DNA from: JAUVXJ01 sp964433755
Lineage (GTDB): Bacteria > Chloroflexota > Anaerolineae > UBA7937 > B3-Chlor
Length of the DNA: 64,000 nucleotides
NCBI GenBank assembly: GCA_964433755.1
Contig: CAYSSR010000004.1
Span: forward strand, 186,001-250,000
Direction of reading: 5' to 3'
The stretch's first letter is position 1; every line of letters starts with the position of its first letter. Below are positions 18,266 through 25,887 of this stretch, in pieces. Below the pieces are notes generated by a model. It was given only the letters and a program-made list of their open reading frames with translations. It was not told the origin of the DNA and searched no databases. Position numbers and translations under genes: made by a program.

Positions 18266-18586
18266 ATGGCAGAGTACAGATGTGGCGAGTGCGGCAAGGT
18301 GTACAAGAGCCAGGGATGGCTGCGGCGTCACCAGAAGCAGGCGCACGGTAAGGATGGTTTGGAGTCTTTGCCCCTGGAGGATGCCGGGGGGCGAGAGGGG
18401 GCGGAGGCGTCGGAGCCGTTCGGTCCGAAAGTGCTGGAGCGGGCGCTGGTGGACCTGGGGATCGAGCCTGAGAACGTGATGGCGCACCGGGTGTACCCCG
18501 ACCGCGTGGTGATCATCGAGGGGCCGGTCGGGTTCAAGCGGGTGTGGATGATGTCGGGTCTGGAGCCTGGCAGCGGCGCGGGGTGA
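18266..18586 (+). CDS. C2H2 zinc-finger protein in the phage-like cluster
   Basis: 106 residues. The N-terminus is a classical finger: C6-x2-C9-x12-H22-x4-H27, with the expected hydrophobic positions (YRCGECGKVYKSQGWLRRHQ). The rest is an acidic linker and a small C-terminal domain (residues 50-100) with VIIEGPVGFKRVWM. Classical C2H2 fingers are rare in bacteria. Between portal and capsid genes it might bind DNA during packaging or regulate late genes, which is inference. Confidence 0.7.
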   Translation: MAEYRCGECGKVYKSQGWLRRHQKQAHGKDGLESLPLEDAGGREGAEASEPFGPKVLERALVDLGIEPENVMAHRVYPDRVVIIEGPVGFKRVWMMSGLEPGSGAG

Positions 18587-18604
18587 GCGTCCTTGGACTG
18601 CGGG

Positions 18605-18690
18605 CCTGCATCCTGAGTAGCGGCTGCATCCTGAGTAGAGCCGAAGGCTCGTATCGAAGGAGAAGCCGCGTATCGAAGGAGAAGGCCCTA
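18605..18690 (+). repeat. Intergenic palindromic repeat, type A (reverse orientation)
   Basis: Two CATCCTGAGTAG units, a short hairpin (AGCCGAAGGCT) and two TATCGAAGGA units. It is the reverse complement of the type A copies farther right. Confidence 0.7.
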
Positions 18691-18737
18691 CTGACGATGC
18701 GAGAGCGAGAGGGTGTTCGTTGCCAGGGAGGGTTGAA

Positions 18738-20783
18738 GTGGAGGAAGAGGCAAGGGTCAGTCTAGGTCTGAGCGGGGACGTGGGCAGGCGACCGGAGTAC
18801 GCGGTGACGTTGATCCGGGCGGGGGACACGCTGCACGGGTGGCGGTTCCCGGTGGAGGTGCTGCGGGCGGCGGTGCCCAGGTTCCAGGGTGCGAGCTCGT
18901 TTGTGGACCACGTGGGGTTGTTCCAGAACTCGGCCAGCGTGCGCAACCTGGTGGGGGTGATGGATGACGTGGCCTGGGATGAGCGGGGGAAGGCGTTGAC
19001 GGGGCGCTTGGCGCTGAGCGAGACACCGACAGCGGGGTGGGTGTCGCGGCTGCTGGACCAGATCGTGGAGGACCGGGGGAAGGGACTGATGGTGCCAGAC
19101 GTGGGTCTGAGCGCAGACCTCACCGCGGGATACTACCTGGAGGGCGAGACCAGGGTAGCGACGGAGATTCGCGCGGTCTACTCGGTGGACGTGGTGTTCT
19201 ATCCCGCTTCCGGCGGGTCGTTTGATCGAGTCCTGAACAGTGTCAAAGGGGGTGGCGAGATGCCAGGAGAAGGCGAGAGGGTGGAAGAGGCGGCAGCGGG
19301 CACCGGGGCGACGGCGGCTGTGCAGTCGAACCAGGGTGCCAGGAGGTCCGGGGGCGACATGGGGGACGTCGCCGGGGTGGAGAGGACAGCGCAGGCGATA
19401 GAGGCCGGCGCGCAGGAAGTGGAGAGGGCGGCCGACCAGGTGGAGGCTGCCACGGCCATGGACGCGGCGGCGTCGAAGGCGGAGGACCTGCTGCGGGCAC
19501 AGTGCGCGACGGTCCTGGAAGCGCGCCTGACGTGGAGCGAGCTCCCGCAGCCGATGAAGGACGCGGTCCGTGAGACCTTCGCGGGGAAGGTGTTCGCGCC
19601 CGAGGCGCTGGACGCGGAGATCGCCCGGTACAAGTCGATGCTGGGGAACATGCTGGCGCAGGGTGTAGTGCGGGGGGTCGGCGACTCGCTGGACGGCGCT
19701 CAGACGTCGGGCATGCTGACGAGCCTGGAGCGGGTACAACTGGCCTTCGAGCGGATGATGGGGTTGCCCATCCCCGAAGAGCACAGCGACGTGCCCAGGC
19801 TGTCGGGCATCCGAGAGCTGTACCTGATGATGACGGGGGACTACGACTTCTACGGGCAGTACTACCCTGAGCGGGTGAGGCTGTCCAACGTGACCACGTC
19901 GTCCATGACGTCGGTGGTGAAGAACGTCCTCAACAAGGTTCTTCTCCAGGCGTACAACGTGCGGCCGAAGTGGTGGCAGCCCATCGCGTACGAAGAGGAC
20001 TTCGGTACTCTGAATACGATCACGTGGATGAAGAGCGGTGGTATCGGCGCTCTGCCCACGGTGAGCGAGGGCGCGGCGTACACCGAGTTGGACTGGAGCG
20101 ATGCGGAGGAAACCGCCAGCTTCGTGAAGAAGGGCGGGTACATCGGCATCACCCTGGAGATGATGGACCGTGACGACGTGGGTGCGGTGAAGCGGATTCC
20201 CAGGGAGCTAGGCAACGCGGCGTGGCGCACACTGTCGAGCCTGGTGTCTGCGCTGTTCACGGACAGCAGCGGGACGGGGCCGACGATGGCTGACAGCTAC
20301 CACGTGTTCGACGCCAGCAACCACAGCAACCTACTGACGACGGCTTTGAGCGCGTCGGAGTGGGACACGGTGGTGCAGGCGGTGTACCAGCAGACGGAGC
20401 CGGGATCGAGCGCACCGCTGGCGATCCGCCCGGCGTTCTGCCTGGTACCGATCGAGCTCGAGCGCACGGCGCTGACGATCTTCGAGCAGCCGTGGAGTGC
20501 AGAGGCGACCTACCACTACCTGGAGCCGAGGGCCGGGAGCTCGAAGGTGATCACGGTTCCGGAGTGGACAGACGCGAACAACTGGGCCGCGGTGTGCGAT
20601 CCGAACGACTGCCCGGGCATCTGCGTCGGGTACAGGTACGGGCGGGAGCCTGAGCTGTTCACGGCGGATGACCAGGTAGTGGGGTCGATGTTCACGAACG
20701 ACGAGATGCGGATCAAGTGCCGCTTCTTCGTGGCGGTGGGGGTAGCGGACTACAGGCCGCTGCACAAGAGCAACGTGGCGTAA
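18738..20783 (+). CDS. Prohead protease fused to major capsid protein
   Basis: 681 residues from the GTG at 18738, which follows GGGAGGG; an in-frame TTG at 18720 is possible. Residues 15-170 look like a U35-type prohead serine protease, with His58 (SFVDHVGL), Ser125 (VGLSADL) and the family ending YSVDVVFYPASGGSFDR. An Ala/Glu-rich linker (about 175-255) resembles a scaffold. The rest is an HK97-type capsid subunit by size and place. Two in-frame internal ATGs, at 19260 (after AAAGGGGGTGG) and 19359 (after AGGAGG), could make shorter products. It would assemble, cleave and form the head shell. Confidence 0.75.
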   Translation: MEEEARVSLGLSGDVGRRPEYAVTLIRAGDTLHGWRFPVEVLRAAVPRFQGASSFVDHVGLFQNSASVRNLVGVMDDVAWDERGKALTGRLALSETPTAGWVSRLLDQIVEDRGKGLMVPDVGLSADLTAGYYLEGETRVATEIRAVYSVDVVFYPASGGSFDRVLNSVKGGGEMPGEGERVEEAAAGTGATAAVQSNQGARRSGGDMGDVAGVERTAQAIEAGAQEVERAADQVEAATAMDAAASKAEDLLRAQCATVLEARLTWSELPQPMKDAVRETFAGKVFAPEALDAEIARYKSMLGNMLAQGVVRGVGDSLDGAQTSGMLTSLERVQLAFERMMGLPIPEEHSDVPRLSGIRELYLMMTGDYDFYGQYYPERVRLSNVTTSSMTSVVKNVLNKVLLQAYNVRPKWWQPIAYEEDFGTLNTITWMKSGGIGALPTVSEGAAYTELDWSDAEETASFVKKGGYIGITLEMMDRDDVGAVKRIPRELGNAAWRTLSSLVSALFTDSSGTGPTMADSYHVFDASNHSNLLTTALSASEWDTVVQAVYQQTEPGSSAPLAIRPAFCLVPIELERTALTIFEQPWSAEATYHYLEPRAGSSKVITVPEWTDANNWAAVCDPNDCPGICVGYRYGREPELFTADDQVVGSMFTNDEMRIKCRFFVAVGVADYRPLHKSNVA

Positions 20784-20801
20784 CCCTCACCCGAATCCTC
20801 C

Positions 20802-20855
20802 TTCGACAGGCTCAGGGAGGCTGACCACAGAGGACGCGGAGGGCGCTGAGAGCTT
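20802..20855 (+). repeat. CTTCGACAGGCTCAGGG repeat plus CAGAGGACGCGGAGG motif (type D)
   Basis: The palindrome CCTTCGACAGGCTCAGGG (20802-20819) is followed by GACCACAGAGGACGCGGAGG, whose close copy is at 23696-23720. Both look like chromosome-type interspersed repeats lodged in a phage-like gap. Confidence 0.55.
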
Positions 20856-20908
20856 CGAGAAAGGGGGAAGGGGGAGAGGGAGAGGGGTAGGAAAAGGGAG
20901 GTAGGGAG

Positions 20909-21355
20909 ATGAGGGACCTGGTCAAGGGTCTGGTGCTGGGGTTGGTGGTCCTGGTCATGGCTATGACCATGGCGATGGCTCCAGCGCAGGAGGAAGGCAG
21001 CACAGGTCTGAGCACTGACCTGGTGCTGGCGGTGGTGGGCGGTGCACTGTCGGTGGGCCTGGAGGTGATACCGGGTCTGGAGAGGCGATGGGAGGCGCTG
21101 CCCGACGAGGTGAAGAGGTTCAGTTGGTTGATCGGCTGTCTGCTGGTAGGGATCGGGCCACCTCTGGCAGCGTGTGTCGGTGGTGGGCTGGGTCTGGACG
21201 TGAGCGGGCTGCCGGCATGGGCGCAGTGCTCGGCGGGGGCGATGGCGGAGGGGATACGAATCTCGTGCCTGGCGTACTTCGCCTCGCAGTCCGCCCATGG
21301 GTTGACGGTTGGCGCGATGAAGGCGCTGGGGATCTACGAGCAAACGGAGGTGTGA
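20909..21355 (+). CDS. Membrane protein, holin-like
   Basis: 148 residues. The N-terminus is a hydrophobic helix (LVLGLVVLVMAMTMAMA), and further membrane segments are likely at about 32-52, 70-90 and 108-125. Size, topology and place between capsid and tail genes are compatible with a holin, but there is no diagnostic motif. It starts after a purine-rich ribosome site (GGGAGGTAGGG) and ends four bases before the next gene. Confidence 0.55.
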   Translation: MRDLVKGLVLGLVVLVMAMTMAMAPAQEEGSTGLSTDLVLAVVGGALSVGLEVIPGLERRWEALPDEVKRFSWLIGCLLVGIGPPLAACVGGGLGLDVSGLPAWAQCSAGAMAEGIRISCLAYFASQSAHGLTVGAMKALGIYEQTEV

Positions 21356-21358
21356 GAC

Positions 21359-21733
21359 GTGGCAAACGAAGTGATGCGGGTCCTGAGCTTCACGATCGAG
21401 GGTCAGGATGACGCGGACGGGGTGATCGAGTTCGAGGCCCTGGAGGCGATGACGATAGTGGGGGTATCCCTGTGCGCCGAGGCGTTCACGGGGACGCCTT
21501 CGGGGTTCGACATCGACATCCAGGATGACGGGTCGGACGTGATCTCGACGGTGGCGGCAGCCACGGCGGGCACGCCTGGGACCTGGAAGACGCCGCACAT
21601 GGGCGGGACGCAGACGCCGGTAACCATCGCTGCGGGTAGCTCCGTGGAGGTGGACGTGAACCTGACAGGGGGGAGCACGCCGACGGCGGACTTCACTCTG
21701 TTGATCTACTACCTGGCAGGTGCGCAGGGGTAG
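21359..21733 (+). CDS. Beta-rich structural protein of the phage-like cluster
   Basis: 124 residues, all beta and rich in Gly, Thr and Asp (FDIDIQDDGSDVIST, VEVDVNLTGGSTP). No signal peptide, no membrane segment. It follows the holin-like gene by four bases and shares its operon. It could be a head decoration, stopper or small tail protein; the exact role is not visible. Confidence 0.55.
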   Translation: MANEVMRVLSFTIEGQDDADGVIEFEALEAMTIVGVSLCAEAFTGTPSGFDIDIQDDGSDVISTVAAATAGTPGTWKTPHMGGTQTPVTIAAGSSVEVDVNLTGGSTPTADFTLLIYYLAGAQG

Positions 21734-21868
21734 GGGTATGGGCATGGAGCGGGCGGGGCCTTCGTCTCCGGCCCTGGGAGTGGCGAATGGTGGGCGCCTC
21801 TCCGTCCCGCTTCTTACGGGCAGAGGGCGTGGCAGGCGTCCTCTGCCCTTTCTGTGATTGTTTCCTCT

Positions 21869-21912
21869 CGCATCCTGAGTAGCGGCGCAGCCGCGTATCG
21901 AAGGAGCGAGAG
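21869..21912 (+). repeat. Palindromic repeat, type A (reverse orientation)
   Basis: CATCCTGAGTAGCGGCGCAGCC then CGTATCGAAGGAG, with a GCGGC/GCCGC hairpin in the middle. One of seven intergenic loci of this family. Confidence 0.7.
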
Positions 21913-21930
21913 GGATGGCGGGGTGAGCAG

Positions 21931-22578
21931 GTGAGGATCGAGCGGGGCGTGGTGATGGCGTACGACTCCACGGACCACGAGGCGGACGTGCTGGTGGTGG
22001 GGTCGATGCAGCGGGTGCTCCAGGCGGTGCCGGTGAGCCACCAGGTGGGGGCGGAGCTGATGGCGGAGGGCACGGCGGTGTGCGTGGTGTTCTTCGGGGA
22101 GGGTGACGCCGGTGGTCTGGTGGTGGCGACGTTCGACGGTGCACCGGAGGCCTGGGTGACGGAGGACCTGTTGACGTTCTCTCCTGCTACTCCAGGGGTG
22201 GAGTTCGAGAGCACGTCGACCAACCAGGAGCTGACGACGAGCGACACGACGTACGACAGCCTGAGCATCGAGGTGACCGTGCCTTCGGGCAAGACGTACG
22301 GAGTGCTGGCGGTGGCGAGTGTGGAGTTTCGGTGCACGTCGTACACCGACTGGAACATCGACGCGGTGCAGGTGTACCACGGCAGCACGGCGAAGGGCCA
22401 GCCGCAGGGGAACCGGCACAACTCGTCTGGCGACCGGGGTACTGCGACGGTGGCGCACGCTGGGGAGATCAGCGAGACGACGACGATCTCGGCGAAGGTG
22501 AGCAAGAGCCAGGACCGGAACACGGAGGTGGCGGGGAGGGGAAACCTGGTGGTGTTGTACTGGGAGATGACGGTCTAA
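21931..22578 (+). CDS. Baseplate/spike-like protein with OB-type N-terminus
   Basis: 215 residues from a GTG. The first 75 residues have the layout of gpV/gp45-type baseplate hubs (GVVMAYDSTDHEADVLVVGS, VPVSHQVG, a VCVVFFGEGDAGGLVVATF stretch), i.e. an OB-like fold. The remaining 140 are a beta-sandwich rich in Ser and Thr. It is probably part of the tail tip or connector. The call rests on pattern, not on a search, and the usual tail sheath and tape-measure neighbours are missing. Confidence 0.5.
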   Translation: MRIERGVVMAYDSTDHEADVLVVGSMQRVLQAVPVSHQVGAELMAEGTAVCVVFFGEGDAGGLVVATFDGAPEAWVTEDLLTFSPATPGVEFESTSTNQELTTSDTTYDSLSIEVTVPSGKTYGVLAVASVEFRCTSYTDWNIDAVQVYHGSTAKGQPQGNRHNSSGDRGTATVAHAGEISETTTISAKVSKSQDRNTEVAGRGNLVVLYWEMTV

Positions 22579-22589
22579 GGAGGTGGAGG

Positions 22590-22856
22590 ATGGAGACGTG
22601 GAAGTGGTGGCAGGGAAGCTCGGCGGCGCTGATCAAGACGGGGCCGGGGGTGGTGCACACGGTGACGTTGAAGGGCGGGTCGGATGCAGGGACGTTGATC
22701 CTGCGTGACGAGGTGAGCGGGTCTGGTGACATCATCTGCTCGATCGGGGCGGTGGCTGGTGATACGGTGTGCGTGGTGCTGGACGTGGCGTTTGGCGTGG
22801 GGCTGTACGCTACGTTGGGGGGGACTGCGCCGCAGGTGACGGTGACGTACCGATGA
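22590..22856 (+). CDS. Small beta-rich protein next to the spike-like gene
   Basis: 88 residues from the ATG at 22590, which follows a near-perfect AAGGAGGTGG site four bases away. Sequence pattern: METWKWWQGSSAALIK, then alternating beta strands (VHTVTLKGGSDAGTLILRD). It could be a small tail or head-completion subunit. The gap after it holds a long array of type A repeats. Confidence 0.6.
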   Translation: METWKWWQGSSAALIKTGPGVVHTVTLKGGSDAGTLILRDEVSGSGDIICSIGAVAGDTVCVVLDVAFGVGLYATLGGTAPQVTVTYR

Positions 22857-23006
22857 TCCTTCGGTACGTCCTTCGCCCTTCGATACGTCCTTCGCTACGG
22901 CCCTTCTCCTTCGATACGAGCCTTCGGCTCTACTCAGGATGCAGGGCCTACTCAGGACTGCTCAGGATGCGAAGGGCTACTCAGGATGCACGGCCTACTC
23001 AGGACA
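22857..23006 (+). repeat. Compound array of type A repeats
   Basis: At least three CTTCGATACG-type half units, one AGCCTTCGGCT hairpin, and four TACTCAGGA units (CTACTCAGGATGC and variants) fill the whole gap between two genes. It is the largest copy in the cluster and looks like repeated insertion or tandem expansion. Confidence 0.75.
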
Positions 23007-23022
23007 GGGCAGGTGGTGAGGC

Positions 23023-23679
23023 ATGAGCACACTATGGGAGCTCAGGGACCTGGTGGAGCGGGACCTGGACGACACGGGCAACGCGGTGTGGTCGACGGAT
23101 GACATCGACCGGGCCATCGAGCGGGCGCTGTGGGACTACAGCCAGGTGAACCCACAACAGGCGGTGGACACCATCGAGCTCTCGGCGGACGGCCGGGAGA
23201 TCGACGTCTCCTCGATCACCGACCTGCAGCGGCTGGTGCGGGTGTGGTACCCGTACACCTCGACTGATCCGGAGGACCCGCCAGAGTGGAGGCAGTGGGA
23301 GTTGTGGGGCACCACGCTGACGATCCTGGACGGCGACGAGCCGGAGAGTGGGGACGTAGTACGGTTGTTCTACCACGCGGCGCAGGAGATCGAGGACCTG
23401 AACGGGGCCTCGGCCACGACGGTGCCCGCAGCGGACGAAGAGATGGTAGTGCTGGGGGCCGGTGGGTACGCGGGCCTGCAGATGGCGAGGTCGGCGGTGG
23501 GCTCGGCCGGCGTGAGCACGGAGACGCCCGAGCACTGGCTGAAGTGGGCCATGGGGCGGATGGAAGAGTTCAACGGGTGGCTGATGCGCGTGCGGAAACG
23601 AGAGCTGCGGAAGGTGGACAAGCGGGTGCCAGTGGACCGGGAGGGATGGAGCCGGGGTTCTGGCCGGGATGGCATCTGA
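23023..23679 (+). CDS. Head-tail connector (adaptor) protein
   Basis: 218 residues. It starts MSTLWELRDLVERDLDDTG and continues WSTDDIDRAIERALWDYSQ, the helical opening typical of phage adaptor/gp6-like connectors, which bind below the portal. The C-terminal part is helical and basic (RVRKRELRKVDKRV). A short ribosome site (AGGTGG) precedes the ATG. It agrees with a head-tail joining role. Confidence 0.6.
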   Translation: MSTLWELRDLVERDLDDTGNAVWSTDDIDRAIERALWDYSQVNPQQAVDTIELSADGREIDVSSITDLQRLVRVWYPYTSTDPEDPPEWRQWELWGTTLTILDGDEPESGDVVRLFYHAAQEIEDLNGASATTVPAADEEMVVLGAGGYAGLQMARSAVGSAGVSTETPEHWLKWAMGRMEEFNGWLMRVRKRELRKVDKRVPVDREGWSRGSGRDGI

Positions 23680-23695
23680 TACCCTCACCGGAGAC

Positions 23696-23733
23696 TGACC
23701 GCAGAGGACGCGGAGGGCGCGGAGAGGTCAGAG
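23696..23733 (+). repeat. CAGAGGACGCGGAGG repeat (type D)
   Basis: Second copy of the GACCNCAGAGGACGCGGAGGGCGC motif, 15 bases after the connector gene. The first copy is at 20822-20847. Confidence 0.55.
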
Positions 23734-23761
23734 AACGGGGGGAAGGGAGTCAGGGTGTGAG

Positions 23762-23803
23762 TGGTGACAGTTGCTGGCCACGTGGATCCGCGCGGTGTCA
23801 CCA
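23762..23803. repeat. Inverted-repeat element type B, copy 1
   Basis: TGGTGACA ... TGTCACCA, about 42 bases overall, with TGGCCACGTGGATC inside. The arms GGTGACA/TGTCACC pair perfectly. It lies in the gap between the connector and terminase genes. Confidence 0.6.
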
Positions 23804-23820
23804 GGGAGCGGTACCCCTCT

Positions 23821-23864
23821 CGATCCTTCGATACAGCGCTTCGCGCCACTCAGGATGCGAGAGG
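23821..23864 (+). repeat. Palindromic repeat, type A
   Basis: CCTTCGATACAGCGCTTCGCGC then CACTCAGGATGCGAG. A single unit with the inner GCGC hairpin. Confidence 0.65.
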
Positions 23865-23870
23865 GGCAGG

Positions 23871-23913
23871 TGGTGACAGGTAGAGCTGGCCAGCAGTGAT
23901 CACGTTGTCACCA
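23871..23913. repeat. Inverted-repeat element type B, copy 2
   Basis: TGGTGACA (23871-23878) and TGTCACCA (23906-23913) with CTGGCCAG in the middle. The full element spans 43 bases and lies 54 bases before the terminase start. Confidence 0.6.
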
Positions 23914-23966
23914 TGCCGACGCGCCGGGGCGGTGCGTCGGCATTTTCAGTTGTGCGGGGGTGAGGC

Positions 23967-25469
23967 GTGACTCGACCGATAGCGTTGGTGGTGAGGCGGT
24001 TCCTGAGTGACATCCGGTGGTTCTCGCGGCTGGTGGTGGGGCGGCCGCTGAGAGAGTACCAGCTACAACCTGCCTACGCGATCCTGGACTCGGTGCTGAA
24101 CGGCAAGGGGTTGAGCTTCGCGGTGGTCTTCTGCCGGCAGGCGGGCAAGAACGAAGTGAGCGCACAGCTCGAGGGGTACCTGCTGAACCTGTTCCAGCGG
24201 AAGGGCGGGCAGATCGTCAAGGCAGCTCCCACCTACCGGCCGCAGTTGGTGAACTCGAAGCTGCGGCTCGAAGAGGTGCTGGACAACGACTGGAACCGCA
24301 AGGACGTGCGGCAGCGAGAGGGGTACATGACCTTCCTGGGGAAGGCGGGGGTGATCTTCCTCAGCGCGGCGCCGGGTGCCAGCGTGGTAGGGGCGACGGC
24401 AAGCATCATGCTGGAGTGCGACGAGGCGCAGGACGTAGACGAAGAGAAGTGGGACGTGGACTTCACGCCCATGGCGGCCTCGACGAACGCGACGAGGGTG
24501 TTCTACGGGACGGTGTGGACGTCGCGCACGATGCTGGCGAAGAGGATCCGGGAGTTGCAGCGGCTGGAGGCGGCGGACGGGCAGCCACGGGTGTTCCTGG
24601 TGGACTGGCAGGAGGTAGCCAAGGAGGTTCCGGCGTACGGCGAGCACGTGCGCAAGGAGATCGCCAGGAAGGGACGGCACCACCCCATGATCAAGACTCA
24701 ATACTTCCTGGAAGAGATCGACGGCGAGGGCCAGATGTTCGACGACCGGCGGCAGGCGATGATGCAGGGCGACCACCGGAGGTCGTCGGGTCCGAGCGAG
24801 GGCAAGGTCTACGCGGCGACTCTGGACGTGGCGGGCGAGGACGAAGAGATGACCGGCGACGAGCTCCGCGCGGCGAAGCCACGGAAGGACTCGACGGTGG
24901 GGATGATCTTCGAGGTGGACCTGGCGACGGTGAAAGATCCCCTGCTGGCGGCGCCCTCGTATCGCGTGGTCGACGTCCTGGTGGACGTGGGCACACGCCA
25001 CACGCAGTTGTACGGGAAGCTGCGAGGCTGGCTGGAGCATTGGGGCGCGCGGTTCATCGTGGCGGATGCTTCGGGGGTCGGTGCGGGCCTGGTGAGCTTC
25101 CTCTCGGCTCGTGGGGCCTTCGGCGAGCGGGTGATCCCGTTCCAGTTCTCACCACCGAAGCGGAAGAGCGACCTGGGCTGGGACTTCCTCTCGGTGGTGG
25201 AGACGGGGCGGTTCAAGATGTTCCGTGACGACGCGTCGAGGGACTGGTCGTGGTTCTGGCAGCAGGTCGACGAGTGCCGGTACGAGGTCAGCGAGGGCGA
25301 GTCGAAGCGGATGCAGTGGGGCGTGGAGGATCCCACGGTGCACGACGACCTGGTGATCGCGGCGGCGCTGTGTGCAGAGTTCGACAAGTTGAAGTGGGTG
25401 GTGCCTGGGAAGTCGGTGGTGATCGAGGCGGGAGACGTCCTGGATGAGATCGACGGTGGCAGGTTCTGA
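23967..25469 (+). CDS. Terminase large subunit
   Basis: 500 residues from a GTG after GGGGGTGAGG. The N-terminal half is the packaging ATPase: an atypical Walker A CRQAGKNE (56-63) and a Walker B MLECDEAQ (148-155), followed by the coupling region with FYGTVWTSRTM. The C-terminal half is the RNase H-like nuclease, with Asp in AATLDVAGED near 288 and Asp in HDDLVIAAAL near 460. It cuts and pumps DNA into the prohead through the portal. Being downstream of capsid and connector genes is unusual. No small subunit is recognised next to it. Confidence 0.88.
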   Translation: MTRPIALVVRRFLSDIRWFSRLVVGRPLREYQLQPAYAILDSVLNGKGLSFAVVFCRQAGKNEVSAQLEGYLLNLFQRKGGQIVKAAPTYRPQLVNSKLRLEEVLDNDWNRKDVRQREGYMTFLGKAGVIFLSAAPGASVVGATASIMLECDEAQDVDEEKWDVDFTPMAASTNATRVFYGTVWTSRTMLAKRIRELQRLEAADGQPRVFLVDWQEVAKEVPAYGEHVRKEIARKGRHHPMIKTQYFLEEIDGEGQMFDDRRQAMMQGDHRRSSGPSEGKVYAATLDVAGEDEEMTGDELRAAKPRKDSTVGMIFEVDLATVKDPLLAAPSYRVVDVLVDVGTRHTQLYGKLRGWLEHWGARFIVADASGVGAGLVSFLSARGAFGERVIPFQFSPPKRKSDLGWDFLSVVETGRFKMFRDDASRDWSWFWQQVDECRYEVSEGESKRMQWGVEDPTVHDDLVIAAALCAEFDKLKWVVPGKSVVIEAGDVLDEIDGGRF

Positions 25470-25511
25470 TGGTGACACGTGGATCTGAGGTCCTGGCCAC
25501 GAGTGTCACCA
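25470..25511. repeat. Inverted-repeat element type B, copy 3
   Basis: TGGTGACA/TGTCACCA pair 42 bases wide, directly overlapping the terminase stop region. Interior TGGATCTGAGG and CTGGCCACG are shared with copy 1. Confidence 0.6.
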
Positions 25512-25574
25512 AGGGAAGGAGAGCGTGGTCAGCGGCGGAGGAAAAAGCGAGTGCGTGCCGTTAGTGGTTCTTTC

Positions 25575-25727
25575 TCTCTTCTTCCTCTCTATTTCTTAAT
25601 TCTTAATTCTTCTGTGGTGTCCAGGACACTACCCCTAGTGCCCAGGGCACTACCCCCTGTGCCCAGGACACTACCCCTAGTGCCCAGGGCACTACCCCCC
25701 GTCGGGGTGTGGATGAGTTGTGGATAA
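25575..25727. other. Candidate replication origin (or packaging site): iterons and DnaA boxes
   Basis: A T-rich stretch (about 25575-25616) is followed by four tandem 21-bp units (25617-25637, 25638-25658, 25659-25679, 25680-25700). Each holds a palindrome GTGYCCAGGRCAC plus ACTACCCCY. Next come TGTGGATGA (25708-25716, one mismatch from a DnaA box) and a perfect DnaA box TGTGGATAA (25719-25727). The layout is that of a theta-type origin. No Rep gene is seen, and a terminase recognition site is an alternative. Confidence 0.5.
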
Positions 25728-25736
25728 GTCAACGAA

Positions 25737-25778
25737 TGGTGACAGATGGGCTCGACCTGGTCGCCGGGAGTGTCACCA
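25737..25778. repeat. Inverted-repeat element type B, copy 4
   Basis: TGGTGACA/TGTCACCA pair, ten bases after the perfect DnaA box. It flanks the origin-like array together with copy 3 on its left side. Confidence 0.6.
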
Positions 25779-25805
25779 AGTGAGCGAGGCGAGCGCGCGG
25801 CGCGT

Positions 25806-25864
25806 CCTTCGATACGCCCTTCGATACGGGCCGTTGGCCCTACTCAGGGCTACTCAGGATGCGA
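25806..25864 (+). repeat. Palindromic repeat, type A
   Basis: CCTTCGATACG twice, an inner hairpin (GGGCCGTTGGCCC) and CTACTCAGGATGCGA, just before the ribosome site of the endolysin gene. Confidence 0.7.
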
Positions 25865-25887
25865 CGCGCTGGAAGGAGGCAGAGGAG

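Noticed and set aside
16859..19123. A 754-codon open frame on the minus strand across the portal and capsid genes
   Set aside because: It is a mirror frame of GC-rich plus-strand genes: composition is dominated by His, Pro, Arg and Leu, there is no ribosome site or family motif, and the opposite strand has recognised portal and protease-capsid genes.
20750..22144. A 464-codon minus-strand frame rich in Pro, Ser and Arg
   Set aside because: Low-complexity composition, no ribosome site, overlaps well-supported plus-strand genes.
25617..25700. Tandem 21-bp units considered as a CRISPR array
   Set aside because: Units are contiguous with no variable spacers and there are no cas genes nearby.
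25479..25727. Possible small protein with tandem LPLVPRALPPV repeats
   Set aside because: The protein repeat is just the translation of the four 21-bp iterons; there is no ribosome site and the DNA pattern (palindromes, DnaA boxes) explains it better.
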